Source of the DNA: JACPFJ01 sp041738275
GTDB taxonomy: Bacteria > Desulfobacterota > Desulfuromonadia > Geobacterales > Pseudopelobacteraceae
DNA length: 64,000 nucleotides
Direction of reading: 5' to 3'
NCBI GenBank assembly: GCA_041738275.1
Contig: JBGSQD010000169.1
Location: 1-64,000, forward strand
Below, one piece after another: positions 25,937-34,472 of this stretch. How positions within the stretch are numbered: the stretch's first letter is position 1; every line of letters starts with the position of its first letter. Both the position numbers and the translations under genes were made by a program. The notes below the pieces were generated by a model. It had not been told where the DNA came from. It was given only the letters and a program-made list of their open reading frames with translations, and did not search any database.

Positions 25937-26295
25937 GCCCAGTGGCCATCCACATCAGCCGCACTTGCCGCCTGTAATTTGCCGTTTTCCAAAAGTATGA
26001 TGGCATCCTGGACTGTTGCTGCTTCGCAGTTATAGACCTTGATGCCGGCAGCTTGAAGCACACGAAATGCCTTGGGGCCGCAATGGCCGGTTATCACGGC
26101 GTTTGCACCGGCGTTGGCCACGTTTTGTGCGGCCTGTATTCCTGCACCCTGGGGTGCATTCAGGTTTTGTGAATTATCAACCGACTGAAAACCTTTTGTA
26201 TCCGTGTTGTAGATAAGAATCCTGGCCGCCCTGCCGAAGCGGCTGTCCAGCGGTGCGGCCAGGTTATCACCGGATGTAGTCACAGCAATTTTCAT
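25933..26295 (-). CDS. NifX/ORP-like metal-cluster-binding protein
   Basis: A 120-residue stand-alone protein of the dinitrogenase Fe-Mo cofactor-binding family (NifX / MTH1175 / orange protein). The classical pattern is MKIAVTTSGDNLAAPLDSRFG, then NAPQGAGIQAAQNVANAG and AVITGHCGPKAFRVLQAAGI. Of the NifX-type proteins here it is the closest in form to Desulfovibrio ORP, which carries a molybdenum-copper sulfide cluster. Which metals it binds is not shown by the sequence. It lies 30 bases after the DUF5320 gene. Confidence 0.9.
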   Translation of the reverse strand: MKIAVTTSGDNLAAPLDSRFGRAARILIYNTDTKGFQSVDNSQNLNAPQGAGIQAAQNVANAGANAVITGHCGPKAFRVLQAAGIKVYNCEAATVQDAIILLENGKLQAASAADVDGHWA

Positions 26296-26325
26296 CTTGT
26301 ACCTCCATTAAAAACTCGCACCACA

Positions 26326-26604
26326 TCAGTTTTTCTTTTTCAATTCATTCAATCTGCTGTCCATCTCATCCAGCTCTCTTCTCAATGCATCGGCCTGTTC
26401 CATCAACAGCTTGCTTTCCGTTTCCTGGGCTGAGCGGCCTGCCAGGTCCGACGCATTAAACCAGTTGCACATTCTCCGGCCAGCGCCGCCCCTGCCTGAA
26501 CCGCTTTTCACCATTCCTCTGTTCTGGCCGCCAGCGCAGTTGCCTGCTCTCCTGCCGGTCATTGCCCCCATTGCTCTTGGTCCTGTTCCATCTCCTCGTG
26601 GCAT
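26326..26604 (-). CDS. DUF5320-type small protein
   Basis: A 92-residue protein. The first half is very rich in Gly, Arg and Ala with two lone Cys (MPRGDGTGPRAMGAMTGRRA), and the second half is a short coiled coil (MEQADALRRELDEMDSRLNEL). This pattern matches DUF5320 proteins that accompany NifX-like and MinD-ferredoxin genes in anaerobes. Function is unknown; the coiled coil may assemble the complex. It begins one base after the preceding stop. Confidence 0.8.
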   Translation of the reverse strand: MPRGDGTGPRAMGAMTGRRAGNCAGGQNRGMVKSGSGRGGAGRRMCNWFNASDLAGRSAQETESKLLMEQADALRRELDEMDSRLNELKKKN

Positions 26605-26605
26605 G

Positions 26606-27043
26606 TTAAACCTCCTTTTTATCTGGTTCCTGTTTGCAGATGAGAGCAGAACCAGTTACCCGCTCTCTTCTCCGGACATGTTTGCTCCTGCCGGAACAGG
26701 CCATTCTGCAGGCGCACCCCGGCATTGCAAAACCACCTGTAACAAGTTTGCCCGTCAGATACGCCCGTAAAACTTTCCGGATATCTCCTGCTATAAATGG
26801 ATATACCCTTATACCGGCGTTGGTTGCAGTTGTGAGGGCATCTCTGGAAATTGCACCGCATATCAAAGCTTCCGTTCCCGCTTCCTGAAGCCAGATAACC
26901 TTTTCAGCTGTGCAGGAATTCGGCAATATCAGGAAGTGTTCCGAGGTTATCTTGTGTCCATCCAGGTCAAACAATAACGCCTGGTTGGCCACATCAAAGA
27001 CGGGCGATACCCTGTTGTTCCATACTGTAATAGCTGTTTTCAT
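26606..27043 (-). CDS. NifX-like protein with Cys/Arg-rich tail, first gene of the sigma54 operon
   Basis: A 145-residue protein. Residues 1-105 are a NifX-like fold (MKTAITVWNNRVSPVFDVAN, ALICGAISRDALTTATNAGI). The tail GCACRMACSGRSKHVRRRER adds Cys and Arg. Inner sequence is more divergent than in the other NifX-like proteins here. I chose the ATG at 27043, seven codons inside the longer frame, because it starts the canonical first strand. It lies about 25 bases after the predicted transcription start of the sigma54 promoter. Confidence 0.85.
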   Translation of the reverse strand: MKTAITVWNNRVSPVFDVANQALLFDLDGHKITSEHFLILPNSCTAEKVIWLQEAGTEALICGAISRDALTTATNAGIRVYPFIAGDIRKVLRAYLTGKLVTGGFAMPGCACRMACSGRSKHVRRRERVTGSALICKQEPDKKEV

Positions 27044-27078
27044 GCTCGCTCCGGTAATGCTCACTGTAAACTATATAG

Positions 27079-27095
27079 AGCAATAGCCGGGCCAA
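27079..27095 (-). promoter_or_regulatory. Sigma54 (-24/-12) promoter of the NifX/MinD/Mrp operon
   Basis: On the minus strand TTGGCCCG-GCTA-TTGCT matches the sigma54 consensus YTGGCACG-N4-TTGCW in all positions except one (C for A). The GG and GC cores are spaced exactly 10 bases apart. Transcription should start near 27068, before the gene at 27043. A sigma54 activator gene ends 134 bases upstream. Confidence 0.85.
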
Positions 27096-27176
27096 CATCG
27101 ATCAGCGTAATCAAACAGTTATAACATGTTGAAATAATGTGATATTGAATGGTTTATAACGGCAGGATCATCAAAG

Positions 27177-27198
27177 ATGGTTGTGATTTCGCAACCAT
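27177..27198. promoter_or_regulatory. Candidate enhancer palindrome for the sigma54 activator
   Basis: ATGGTTG-N8-CAACCAT is a perfect 7-bp inverted repeat with an 8-base centre, about 85-105 bases upstream of the -24 element, in the interval before the activator gene. That is the normal distance for an enhancer site. Binding is inferred, not shown. Confidence 0.6.
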
Positions 27199-27228
27199 GG
27201 TGGGAGCTTTATGGTAGTACATCTGCTA

Positions 27229-28611
27229 CTATAGGGAGCCTTTTGCGGAACGCCCATTTTGTGAGGGCAGAGGCAGGGAAAGAACCTTCATTTTACGGTA
27301 AAGCGTCGTCTTATGGATTCCCAGTTCACGAGCTGCGGCGACACGGTTGAAGCTGTTTCTTTTCAGTGCGGCAATTATGCTTTGCTCTTCTGCACTGCGA
27401 ATCACCGCTTCCATACTGCCGGAATCAACATACACCGGGCTGGATCCGGTCAGTTCAACAGGCAAATGTTCCTGACCGATCAAATCTGACCTGCACAACA
27501 CAAAGGCCCGCTCGACAACATTCTCCAGTTCACGGACATTGCCCGGCCAGTCATGTGCCATCAGCAGGGAATAGGCACCGTCGGTGAATCCGCTGACATT
27601 TTTATGCTGGATCAGATTGAAATGTTCAATAAAATGCTCCGCCAAAAGCGGGATATCTTCCTTACGCTTGCGCAGTGGTGGTATTTCGAGTGAGATGACG
27701 TTGATACGGTAATAAAGATCCTGTCTGAATTCACCATTTTTTACCATTGCAGCGAGATCGCAGTTTGTAGCTACGATGACACGTGCTGAGCTCTTTTCAC
27801 TGCGAGTTGAACCAAGCGGCTCGTATGTTTGTTCCTGGAGCACCCGCAGAAGCCTGACCTGCAGGGCAGGGGTGATCTCACCGATTTCATCCAGAAACAA
27901 TGTGCCCCCCTGGGCAAGGGCAAAACGCCCCGGTTTGTCCTGGTTGGCACCGGTAAAAGCCCCCTTTTTGTAGCCGAACAGTTCAGATTCAAGCAGGGTG
28001 TCCGGCAATGCGCCGCAGTTGACCGCCACGAACGGTTTTTGCGAACGGGGGCTCATGCTGTGAATCGCCTTGGCCAGAAGTTCCTTGCCGGTTCCTGTTT
28101 CACCTTGTATCAGCACCGTGGTCAAGCTGGCCGCCAAAGAGGGTACCAAATCTAAAACCGGCCTCATTGCCTGGCTGTGGCTGACAAGATCACCAATCTG
28201 GAAATTTCCTGCCAATTCTTTTCGCAGAGCCACAATTTCGCTTAAATCACGGAATGTTTCAGCGCCGCCGATGATCTTCCCATCGCCGTCACGCAGCACA
28301 GCGGTAGAGACGCTTACGGGAATGCGGTCGCCATCGGCATCGATGATATATCCGGACTTGTTTATGACCGGTTTTTCGCTGTTAAGTGTTTGTTGCAGGG
28401 CACATTCCGACTCGCACATACTTGACTTGAACACCTCGGAACAAAGCCGCCCCAACGCTTCCCTCCTCTGTATTCCGGTGATCTCTTCCGCTGCCCTGTT
28501 GAAAGAGGTGACACGCCAGTTCAGGTCAACCGTGAACACGCCGTCGGAGATGCTTTCCAGGATAGCGTCGGTTGGGGTGAAATGGATGTCAGCACTATTT
28601 TTATCAACCAT
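27229..28611 (-). CDS. Sigma54-dependent PAS-AAA-Fis transcriptional activator
   Basis: A 460-residue enhancer-binding protein. Residues about 10-130 are a PAS domain with a Cys group (CSEVFKSSMCESECALQ) that may sense redox state or bind a cofactor. Residues about 145-375 are the AAA+ domain: GETGTGKELLAKAIH, the sigma54-contacting GAFTGA loop and FLDEIGE. Residues about 410-445 are a Fis helix-turn-helix (NRVAAARELGIHKTTLYRKM). It should activate the sigma54 promoter at 27079-27095. Desulfovibrio orp operons are likewise controlled by sigma54 and a cognate activator encoded beside them, so the regulation appears conserved. It is the last gene of the upstream half of the cluster. Confidence 0.93.
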   Translation of the reverse strand: MVDKNSADIHFTPTDAILESISDGVFTVDLNWRVTSFNRAAEEITGIQRREALGRLCSEVFKSSMCESECALQQTLNSEKPVINKSGYIIDADGDRIPVSVSTAVLRDGDGKIIGGAETFRDLSEIVALRKELAGNFQIGDLVSHSQAMRPVLDLVPSLAASLTTVLIQGETGTGKELLAKAIHSMSPRSQKPFVAVNCGALPDTLLESELFGYKKGAFTGANQDKPGRFALAQGGTLFLDEIGEITPALQVRLLRVLQEQTYEPLGSTRSEKSSARVIVATNCDLAAMVKNGEFRQDLYYRINVISLEIPPLRKRKEDIPLLAEHFIEHFNLIQHKNVSGFTDGAYSLLMAHDWPGNVRELENVVERAFVLCRSDLIGQEHLPVELTGSSPVYVDSGSMEAVIRSAEEQSIIAALKRNSFNRVAAARELGIHKTTLYRKMKVLSLPLPSQNGRSAKGSL

Positions 28612-28694
28612 TCTGAATACCCTTTACCATGCGGCCATACATACTTCCTGAAACAGAACCTGGCACAAAGTTCAATAAATGACGCGGTGATGTC

Positions 28695-29333
28695 TCATTT
28701 CCGGCAACTCATCAGTTTGCTTTTGCCGCTTCGCGAATGGCTCAGTGTGACCTTGGAGAATACTTTTTTAAATGGTTCCAGGCCTCCCTTGACAAATTCG
28801 TTCGCGTCTTTTGAACCCATGGAAAGCATTCTCACGTAAAAAAGGAATTTAATGACCGGATGCCGGGGTACTTCGTGCTCCATAAGCAGTACATAGCCAT
28901 CCGGGCGCACCACCCGTTTCATTTCCTGCAACGCCTTTTCCCGCGTTTCTCCCTTCAATTCGTATAGGGCATGGGAACAGGTCACCACGTCAAAACTGTT
29001 ATCGTCGAAGGGGAGCGCCGACGCATCACCTTCAATGAAAACAATCCGGCCTTTCAGATCTTTTTCCTGTGCTTTGCGTAACATGCCGGGAGAAAAATCG
29101 TAGCCTATGGCCTCGGATTCCGGATAGCGCTCCTTAAAGGCTAAAATCACCGAGCCGGTGCCGCAGCAGACATCCAGAATCCTGGGCATGGTTTTTCCAT
29201 CCAGATGTGCCGCGTCAACCAGGAAATTTCGGGTATCGTCTTCATGCCGGCTGGAATGGAACTTGATAAAGGCATCGTAATAAGGGGCGAAAATATCATA
29301 GTACCTGCGTCGACCGGTTCTTAGTTGTGCCAT
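28695..29333 (-). CDS. Class I SAM-dependent methyltransferase
   Basis: A 212-residue methyltransferase: YYDIFAPYYDAF at the N-terminus (UbiE-like), motif I ILDVCCGTGSVILAF, post-I AIGYDFSPGMLRKA, motif II FDVVTCSHALYELKG and LQEMKRVVRPDGYVLLMEHE. The Cys pair in motif I is uncommon. The ATG at 29333 has AAAGG upstream. It lies between the IscU-like gene and the sigma54 activator on the same strand. The substrate is unknown; a role in metal-cofactor or thiol chemistry would fit the context but is only a guess. Confidence 0.85.
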   Translation of the reverse strand: MAQLRTGRRRYYDIFAPYYDAFIKFHSSRHEDDTRNFLVDAAHLDGKTMPRILDVCCGTGSVILAFKERYPESEAIGYDFSPGMLRKAQEKDLKGRIVFIEGDASALPFDDNSFDVVTCSHALYELKGETREKALQEMKRVVRPDGYVLLMEHEVPRHPVIKFLFYVRMLSMGSKDANEFVKGGLEPFKKVFSKVTLSHSRSGKSKLMSCRK

Positions 29334-29417
29334 ACAAGAAACCTTTCTGTGATGATCGGAACACACAAGAAATGTGGTGAAGCAGGAAACGGGCTATTTT
29401 CTGTCACATAGATCGGA

Positions 29418-29819
29418 TTACAAATTCACTGGCGGAGTTTCTCCTGCAACCGTTGAGCGATACTGCTGCACCGCGGCATGCAGGGCGGAAGCGGCCATGT
29501 TCGAACAGTGCATTTTCTCTTCCGGCAGGCCGTCCAGAGCAATGGCTATTTTCTGATCATTAAGAGTCAGTACTTCGTCAAGGTTCTTGCCCATGACCAG
29601 CTCCGTCGCTATCGAAGAGGTTGCTATGGCTGCGCCGCATCCTTTGATGAGAAACTTGATGTCGAGTATGATGTCATTTTCTATTTTAATAAAAAAGACG
29701 AGGGCATCACCACAGCTCGGGTCTCCTGCCTGTACCACCACGTTGGCGTCTTCCAGGGATCCGATATTGCGCGGGTTATGGAAATGATCCAGTACCTTTG
29801 CTGAATAAAGCTCACTCAT
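29418..29819 (-). CDS. IscU/NifU-like Fe-S scaffold
   Basis: A 133-residue IscU-type scaffold. All three cluster Cys and the key Asp are present, but in slightly altered surroundings: AGDPSCGD (usually NPxCGD), KGCGAAIATSS (usually GCGSAIASSS) and EEKMHCSNMA (usually VKLHCS). It builds transient Fe-S clusters, here probably for the adjacent NifX, ferredoxin-ATPase and Mrp proteins. No IscS lies nearby. The ATG at 29819 has AAAGGA upstream and overlaps the DUF134 stop by four bases. Confidence 0.9.
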   Translation of the reverse strand: MSELYSAKVLDHFHNPRNIGSLEDANVVVQAGDPSCGDALVFFIKIENDIILDIKFLIKGCGAAIATSSIATELVMGKNLDEVLTLNDQKIAIALDGLPEEKMHCSNMAASALHAAVQQYRSTVAGETPPVNL

Positions 29820-30163
29820 TGAGAGATTCCTTTCGTGCAATCAGGCTGATCTTTTGCGATGCATTCTCCTGAGATGTTATTGCCGGATATCGCCAGCGCC
29901 TTCTGTCCGACCAGCGCACCGGCCACCTTGCCGCGGGCGCCGGCGAGCAAACGCTGGACCGTGCCGCGTGATACCCCCATGCATACACCTGCTTCCTCCT
30001 GGGTCTTTCCCTCACCGTCACACAGATGCAACGCCTCCAGTTCGTCGTGCGCGAGTTGGATGATTTCCATGTCCTTGAGTGGGGTGCCTGCCGGTTTAAA
30101 GACCGCTGTGTAGCCGGCTCGGTGAGGACAAAGGCAGATTCTCGGTTTTCGTGGCCGCGGCAT
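29816..30163 (-). CDS. DUF134-family helix-turn-helix protein
   Basis: A 115-residue DUF134 protein. It opens with the family signature MPRPRKPRI, contains the segment LKDMEIIQLAHDELEALHLCD and a sigma-region-4-like HTH (KTQEEAGVCMGVSRGTVQRLL). Such proteins are regulators or structural partners of NifX-like genes in anaerobes. Two Cys near the start (CLCPHR) may bind metal. It starts 2 bases after the NifX-like gene stop and overlaps the IscU gene. Confidence 0.88.
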   Translation of the reverse strand: MPRPRKPRICLCPHRAGYTAVFKPAGTPLKDMEIIQLAHDELEALHLCDGEGKTQEEAGVCMGVSRGTVQRLLAGARGKVAGALVGQKALAISGNNISGECIAKDQPDCTKGISQ

Positions 30164-30165
30164 GG

Positions 30166-30546
30166 TTAGTGGGAACAGCCATTGCTGTGACCATGACCGC
30201 CACAGGTATGGCCCGGCATATATTCCGGCAGGCCGTTTGCCCGGAAGAGCGTAAGATTTTCAGCGACTGTTCCCAGCTGTGCCTGAAATACCCGCATCCC
30301 GGCACTGTTGAGTTTATGCAGCGCCCCGCCGCCAATGCCGCCAACCACGATTGCATCCACCTGATGGCCGCCAAGCCCCGCTACCGGATTGCAGGCCCCA
30401 TGCTGATGAATCTGGTCGCTGTTGTTGATCGTCGTCACCTCACTGGTAATCATATCCACCACGACAAATCCTGGTGCAGAGCCAAAATGCCCGAATACCT
30501 GACTCTCCAATCCTTGATTTTCATTAACCGGAAAACAGACTTTCAT
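30166..30546 (-). CDS. NifX-like protein with His/Cys-rich tail
   Basis: A 126-residue NifX/ORP-family protein: MKVCFPVNENQGLESQVFGH, FVVVDMITSEVTTINN and AIVVGGIGGGALHKLNSAG. The tail GHTCGGHGHSNGCSH is a strong metal-binding sequence and may store or deliver metal. The ATG at 30546 has GGAGG eight bases upstream. It heads the group NifX-DUF134-IscU-methyltransferase-activator. Confidence 0.9.
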   Translation of the reverse strand: MKVCFPVNENQGLESQVFGHFGSAPGFVVVDMITSEVTTINNSDQIHQHGACNPVAGLGGHQVDAIVVGGIGGGALHKLNSAGMRVFQAQLGTVAENLTLFRANGLPEYMPGHTCGGHGHSNGCSH

Positions 30547-30583
30547 TGCGTACCTCCAAGTTGAATTGTGTATATGCACAAAA

Positions 30584-30607
30584 TGACATTAAAACCCATG
30601 AATGTCA
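30584..30607. promoter_or_regulatory. Inverted repeat upstream of the NifX-DUF134 group
   Basis: TGACATT-N10-AATGTCA is a perfect 7-bp inverted repeat that overlaps the LysR stop codon. On the minus strand its outer arm forms TTGACA, a good -35 hexamer, so a repressor bound here would cover a promoter. The binding protein is unknown; DUF134 or LysR are possible. Confidence 0.45.
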
Positions 30608-31522
30608 ATGGGGTATTTCAGACTGAAAATAATCAAGAATGCATTTCTTCAAACTCTCCGTTGAGGGATTCAATTTTTTGCTGAGATCGGTAAAAAGCGT
30701 CCTTTTTCTGGCATGAACAAATCCGTCTACATGATGCTGCACAAGTCTGCCGGAATTCAGGTGCTTTTCAACCACCCCCTTGGAGATACAGGCTATTCCG
30801 TTTCCTGCCAGCACAGCGTTGATGATCATATGCAGATCATCGACAATGATATGGTTGTTGAATTCGGTAACGCTTCTCCCCAAGGATCTTAAATTGGTCG
30901 CCAGAAACTTGCTGGCACAGGATCCTTCATTTTGCCCGTACAGATTGTATCTAAATAACTCGTCGACAGTAAGTTGCGGTGCATTGATAGAGAGAGTTGG
31001 AGAGGATACGAATACAGCTTCGTCATTTGGCAGAGAATACGTTGTGAATTCATCAGAACTAAAGCATTCGCAATGGATACAATGTTCAAATACCGCCAGG
31101 TTATAGCAGCTTTCCCGCAATCCTTTGACAATGTTGTCCGGTTGATCAAAGTTGAATTTTAGTTTTGCCGTGTCAGGGTTAATCGCCATGAGTTCCGCGA
31201 AAATCTGCGGGAGATGGGCTATTCCAAAAGAGTTAGTGCAACAGAAGAAAATCCCGTCACATTGCTCCATGCTCTTCAGTCCGGTAAGCAAATCATTTTC
31301 CAGAGACAGTATTGCCGCAGCCTTATCCGCCACCAATTTCCCTGCTTCGGTAGGAACAAGTATGCTGCCTGAGCGATCAAGAAGCGAGTAGCCGTAATGA
31401 TCCTCCAGGAACTTTATACGACGCGAAGCGGTAGACGGCGTGATGCACAAACCATCTGCGGCCTTGGAAAGATTTCCTGTGGCTACAGTCTCAACCAAGG
31501 TTTTGAGATAAACGGTCTCCAT
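30605..31522 (-). CDS. LysR-family regulator with Cys cluster
   Basis: A 305-residue LysR regulator. The N-terminal HTH reads VATGNLSKAADGLCITPSTA, followed by a two-lobed ligand domain. That domain is unusually rich in Cys, with FEHCIHCECFSSDEF and FFCCTNSFG, which hints at redox, sulfur or metal sensing. It is divergent from the psrABC operon with 181 bases between, so it is the likely regulator of sulfur-compound reduction. Confidence 0.88.
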   Translation of the reverse strand: METVYLKTLVETVATGNLSKAADGLCITPSTASRRIKFLEDHYGYSLLDRSGSILVPTEAGKLVADKAAAILSLENDLLTGLKSMEQCDGIFFCCTNSFGIAHLPQIFAELMAINPDTAKLKFNFDQPDNIVKGLRESCYNLAVFEHCIHCECFSSDEFTTYSLPNDEAVFVSSPTLSINAPQLTVDELFRYNLYGQNEGSCASKFLATNLRSLGRSVTEFNNHIIVDDLHMIINAVLAGNGIACISKGVVEKHLNSGRLVQHHVDGFVHARKRTLFTDLSKKLNPSTESLKKCILDYFQSEIPH

Positions 31523-31703
31523 TTAAATCCTCCTGTGCGTAAAACGCAACGCTATGTGCAAATGTGTCACTTTACTCTTAAGCTGTTTTCCTATAGTTAG
31601 CAATATATATGATTTAAGCGATGCTCCATTGGAAGATTTAAATTAATCCACACGCCTTTCACGGAAAGATTCTCAATTTCATGACTGCAAAGAGGAACGA
31701 ATT

Positions 31704-33908
31704 GTGACAGCTAAATTTTCGCGAAGAACGTTTTTGAAAACATCAGGGCTGGTATCGGCAGGAATAGCGGCAACTTCCATGCTCCCCGACAAATTCCTCC
31801 TCTGGGCGGAAGAGCAGGGAATGCTCAAGGCTGACTATATACCCACCTACTGCGAGGTATGTTTCTGGAAGTGCGGGGCAATGGCCAAGGTCATCAACGG
31901 CAGGGTTGTAATGCTGGAAGGCAACCCGAAACATCCCGGTTCAAGAGGGAAGCTGTGCGGCAGGGGGAATGGCGGTGCAGGGCTTCTGTATGATCCGAAC
32001 CGCCTGAAAACTCCGATGATCAGCGTTGGCAAAAGGGGTGAAGGCAAATACAGGAAGGCATCATGGGATGAAGCATTGAACGTGGTGGCCGAAAAACTCA
32101 CCAAAATAAAGCAGCAATATGGTTCGGAAGCGGTAGCTCTTTTTACCCACGGGACCCCGACTGATCATTTTCTGCCTCTGCTGTATGCCTACGGTTCACA
32201 AAACGTGGGCATGCCATCCTTTGCCCAGTGCCGGGGTCCGCGTGACGTCGGCCTGGAACTTACCTTTGGCGAGAGCGTAGGTTCTCCGGAGCGACTTGAC
32301 CTTGCAAACAGCAAGCTGATCGTGCTGCTCGGCTCTCACCTGGGTGAAAACATGCACAACTCTCAAGTACAGGACTTCAGTGAGGCGATGGCTAGTGGTG
32401 CACAGTTGATAGTTGTTGATCCACGGTTTTCCATCGCCGCCGGCAAGGCCCATGCCTGGCTGCCGATCCGGCCGGCCACCGATATCGCGCTGCTGCTGGC
32501 CTGGATCAATGTGATCATTGAAGAGGAGTGGTACGACAAGGAGTACCTGGACAAATATGCAACAGGGTTCACCGAACTTGCCGCCGCTGTCAAAGCATAT
32601 ACTCCGGAGTGGGCGGAGAAGGAAACCGACATCAAGGCCGACAAGATTGTCGAGACCGCCCGCATGATGGCTAATAATGCCCCGGCAGTCTGTATCCATC
32701 CCGGTCGCCACGCCACCTGGTACGGCGATGATGTGCAACGAACCAGATGTCTCGGGATTTTGATGGCACTGTTGGGAACCTGGGGTAGGGAGGGAGGGGT
32801 GTTTATCGCCACCAAGTCTTCATTCCCGAAAGCCGCCTCCAAGCCATTTCCGGAACTCAGCGTTGAGGCCCTGAATACCTGCGGTTATCCCCTGGCCGGT
32901 GCGGAAGGGCTGACCCATGTTATCAGGAGTTCCACAATCTCCGGAACCCCTTATCCGATTAAAGGCTGGATCGTCAGCGGCACTAACCTGATGAAGGCAC
33001 TGCCGAATCAGAAGGAGACCATTGAGGCAATCAACAAGCTTGACCTGCTGGTAGCCATTGATGTCATGCCCTTTGACACGGTCATGATGGCGGATGTAAT
33101 CCTTCCCGAATGCACCTATCTGGAGCGTCATGATGCCTTGGCGATCGGCAAGGGAAAAATGCTGACGGTTTCCCTCCGGCAACCGGCTGTCAAGCCGATG
33201 TATGAGTCCAAGCCGGGGTGGTGGATTGCCAAGGAACTGGCCAACAGACTGGGGCTGAATGAATATTTCCCGTGGAACACCCTGGAAGACAAGATCAAGG
33301 CCCAATGCAGCCTGTGCAATATCAGCTATGACGAACTTAAAAAAGAGGGCACCATCGTCATCCCTGGAACCGCAGCCCCATATATCACGCCGCTCAACCC
33401 ACCGGAATTCAAAACCGCGTCAGGGAAGATCGAGCTGTTCAGCAAGGAACTTAAAGAAAAGGGGTTCGATCCCATACCCCGCTACACGAAACATCCTCAG
33501 CCGCAGGCTGGGGAATTCCGCCTGGTATACGGACGAAATGCCGTGCACACCTTTAGCCGCACCACCAACAATCCAGAACTTAATGAACTGTTCTCAGAAA
33601 ACGAGGTCTGGCTCAATACAAAACAGGCCCGTTCTCTCGATATAAAAAACGGTTCATACGTCACACTGGTCAATCAGGACGGGGTCAAGAGCCCTCCGCT
33701 CAAGGTCAAGGCCACGGAGCGGATCCGGGAGGATTGCGTGTACATGGTGCATGGTTTCGGCACCACCAGCAAGGAACTCAAGAACGTTTTCGGCAAGGGT
33801 GCCGATGATCAGGGACTGGTTACCAGATATGCCATAGATCCGATTTGTGGAGCTACCGGGATGAGGGTCAATTTTGTCCGTATCGAGAAGGGAGCTCTGC
33901 ATGCCTAA
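31704..33908 (+). CDS. psrA: Molybdopterin oxidoreductase, polysulfide/thiosulfate reductase type (large subunit)
   Basis: A 734-residue periplasmic catalytic subunit. The Tat signal FSRRTFLKTSGLVSAG exports it folded. The N-terminal [4Fe-4S] motif is CEVCFWKCGAM with the fourth Cys in SRGKLCGRG. A Cys in FAQCRGPRDVG is in the right place to ligate molybdenum. The C-terminal end has the cofactor-binding ATGMRVNFVRI. Size and order with the next two genes fit PsrA/PhsA, which reduces polysulfide, thiosulfate or a related sulfur oxyanion; arsenate reductase (ArrA) is longer. The start is GTG behind AGAGGA. The exact electron acceptor is not certain. Confidence 0.9.
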   Translation: MTAKFSRRTFLKTSGLVSAGIAATSMLPDKFLLWAEEQGMLKADYIPTYCEVCFWKCGAMAKVINGRVVMLEGNPKHPGSRGKLCGRGNGGAGLLYDPNRLKTPMISVGKRGEGKYRKASWDEALNVVAEKLTKIKQQYGSEAVALFTHGTPTDHFLPLLYAYGSQNVGMPSFAQCRGPRDVGLELTFGESVGSPERLDLANSKLIVLLGSHLGENMHNSQVQDFSEAMASGAQLIVVDPRFSIAAGKAHAWLPIRPATDIALLLAWINVIIEEEWYDKEYLDKYATGFTELAAAVKAYTPEWAEKETDIKADKIVETARMMANNAPAVCIHPGRHATWYGDDVQRTRCLGILMALLGTWGREGGVFIATKSSFPKAASKPFPELSVEALNTCGYPLAGAEGLTHVIRSSTISGTPYPIKGWIVSGTNLMKALPNQKETIEAINKLDLLVAIDVMPFDTVMMADVILPECTYLERHDALAIGKGKMLTVSLRQPAVKPMYESKPGWWIAKELANRLGLNEYFPWNTLEDKIKAQCSLCNISYDELKKEGTIVIPGTAAPYITPLNPPEFKTASGKIELFSKELKEKGFDPIPRYTKHPQPQAGEFRLVYGRNAVHTFSRTTNNPELNELFSENEVWLNTKQARSLDIKNGSYVTLVNQDGVKSPPLKVKATERIREDCVYMVHGFGTTSKELKNVFGKGADDQGLVTRYAIDPICGATGMRVNFVRIEKGALHA

Positions 33909-34461
33909 ATATGGAATGGTAATAGATCAACGCCGCTGCGTGGCCTGCATGGCCTGTGTCGTAGCCTGCAAGAAGGAAAATGATGTCCCGCACGGACAAT
34001 TCCGTACCAGGGTCGTGGAAGAGGTTGAAGGAGAGTTTCCAGCACTGCGCATGGAGCTTCGCTCGGAACTGTGCAACCACTGCGATAATCCGCCGTGTGT
34101 ATATAACTGCCCTACCGGAGCTTCCTACAAGCGCTCCGAAGATGGCCTCGTACTGCTGAAAAAATACCGTTGTGTCGGCTGCAAGTCGTGCCTGGCCGCC
34201 TGTCCCTATGATGCCCGGTATATCAATCATGAAAAGGGGTTTGCCGACAAATGCACATTGTGCGAACACCGGATCAAGGAAGGCAAGTCGCCGGCCTGCG
34301 TTGCCACCTGTGTTGGCGGCTCGCGAATATTCGGTGATCTGGATGATCCTGAGAGCCTGGTCAGTATCGTGCTCAGGGAAAATCATTCACATGTGCTGCT
34401 GGAAGGCGCCGGAACCAAACCACGCATCTACTACATCAAAATGTACAGCAAGCCGGAATAG
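33901..34461 (+). CDS. psrB: Four-cluster ferredoxin subunit (PsrB/PhsB type)
   Basis: A 186-residue electron-transfer subunit with four [4Fe-4S] Cys groups: CVACMACVVACKKEN, CNHCDNPPCVYNC, CVGCKSCLAACPYD and CTLCEHRIKEG-x-ACVATC. It passes electrons from the membrane subunit to the molybdenum subunit. No signal peptide is needed because it travels with the Tat-exported partner. The ATG at 33901 overlaps the psrA end by eight bases, so translation is coupled. Confidence 0.94.
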   Translation: MPKYGMVIDQRRCVACMACVVACKKENDVPHGQFRTRVVEEVEGEFPALRMELRSELCNHCDNPPCVYNCPTGASYKRSEDGLVLLKKYRCVGCKSCLAACPYDARYINHEKGFADKCTLCEHRIKEGKSPACVATCVGGSRIFGDLDDPESLVSIVLRENHSHVLLEGAGTKPRIYYIKMYSKPE

Positions 34462-34472
34462 GAGCGTAGAAC

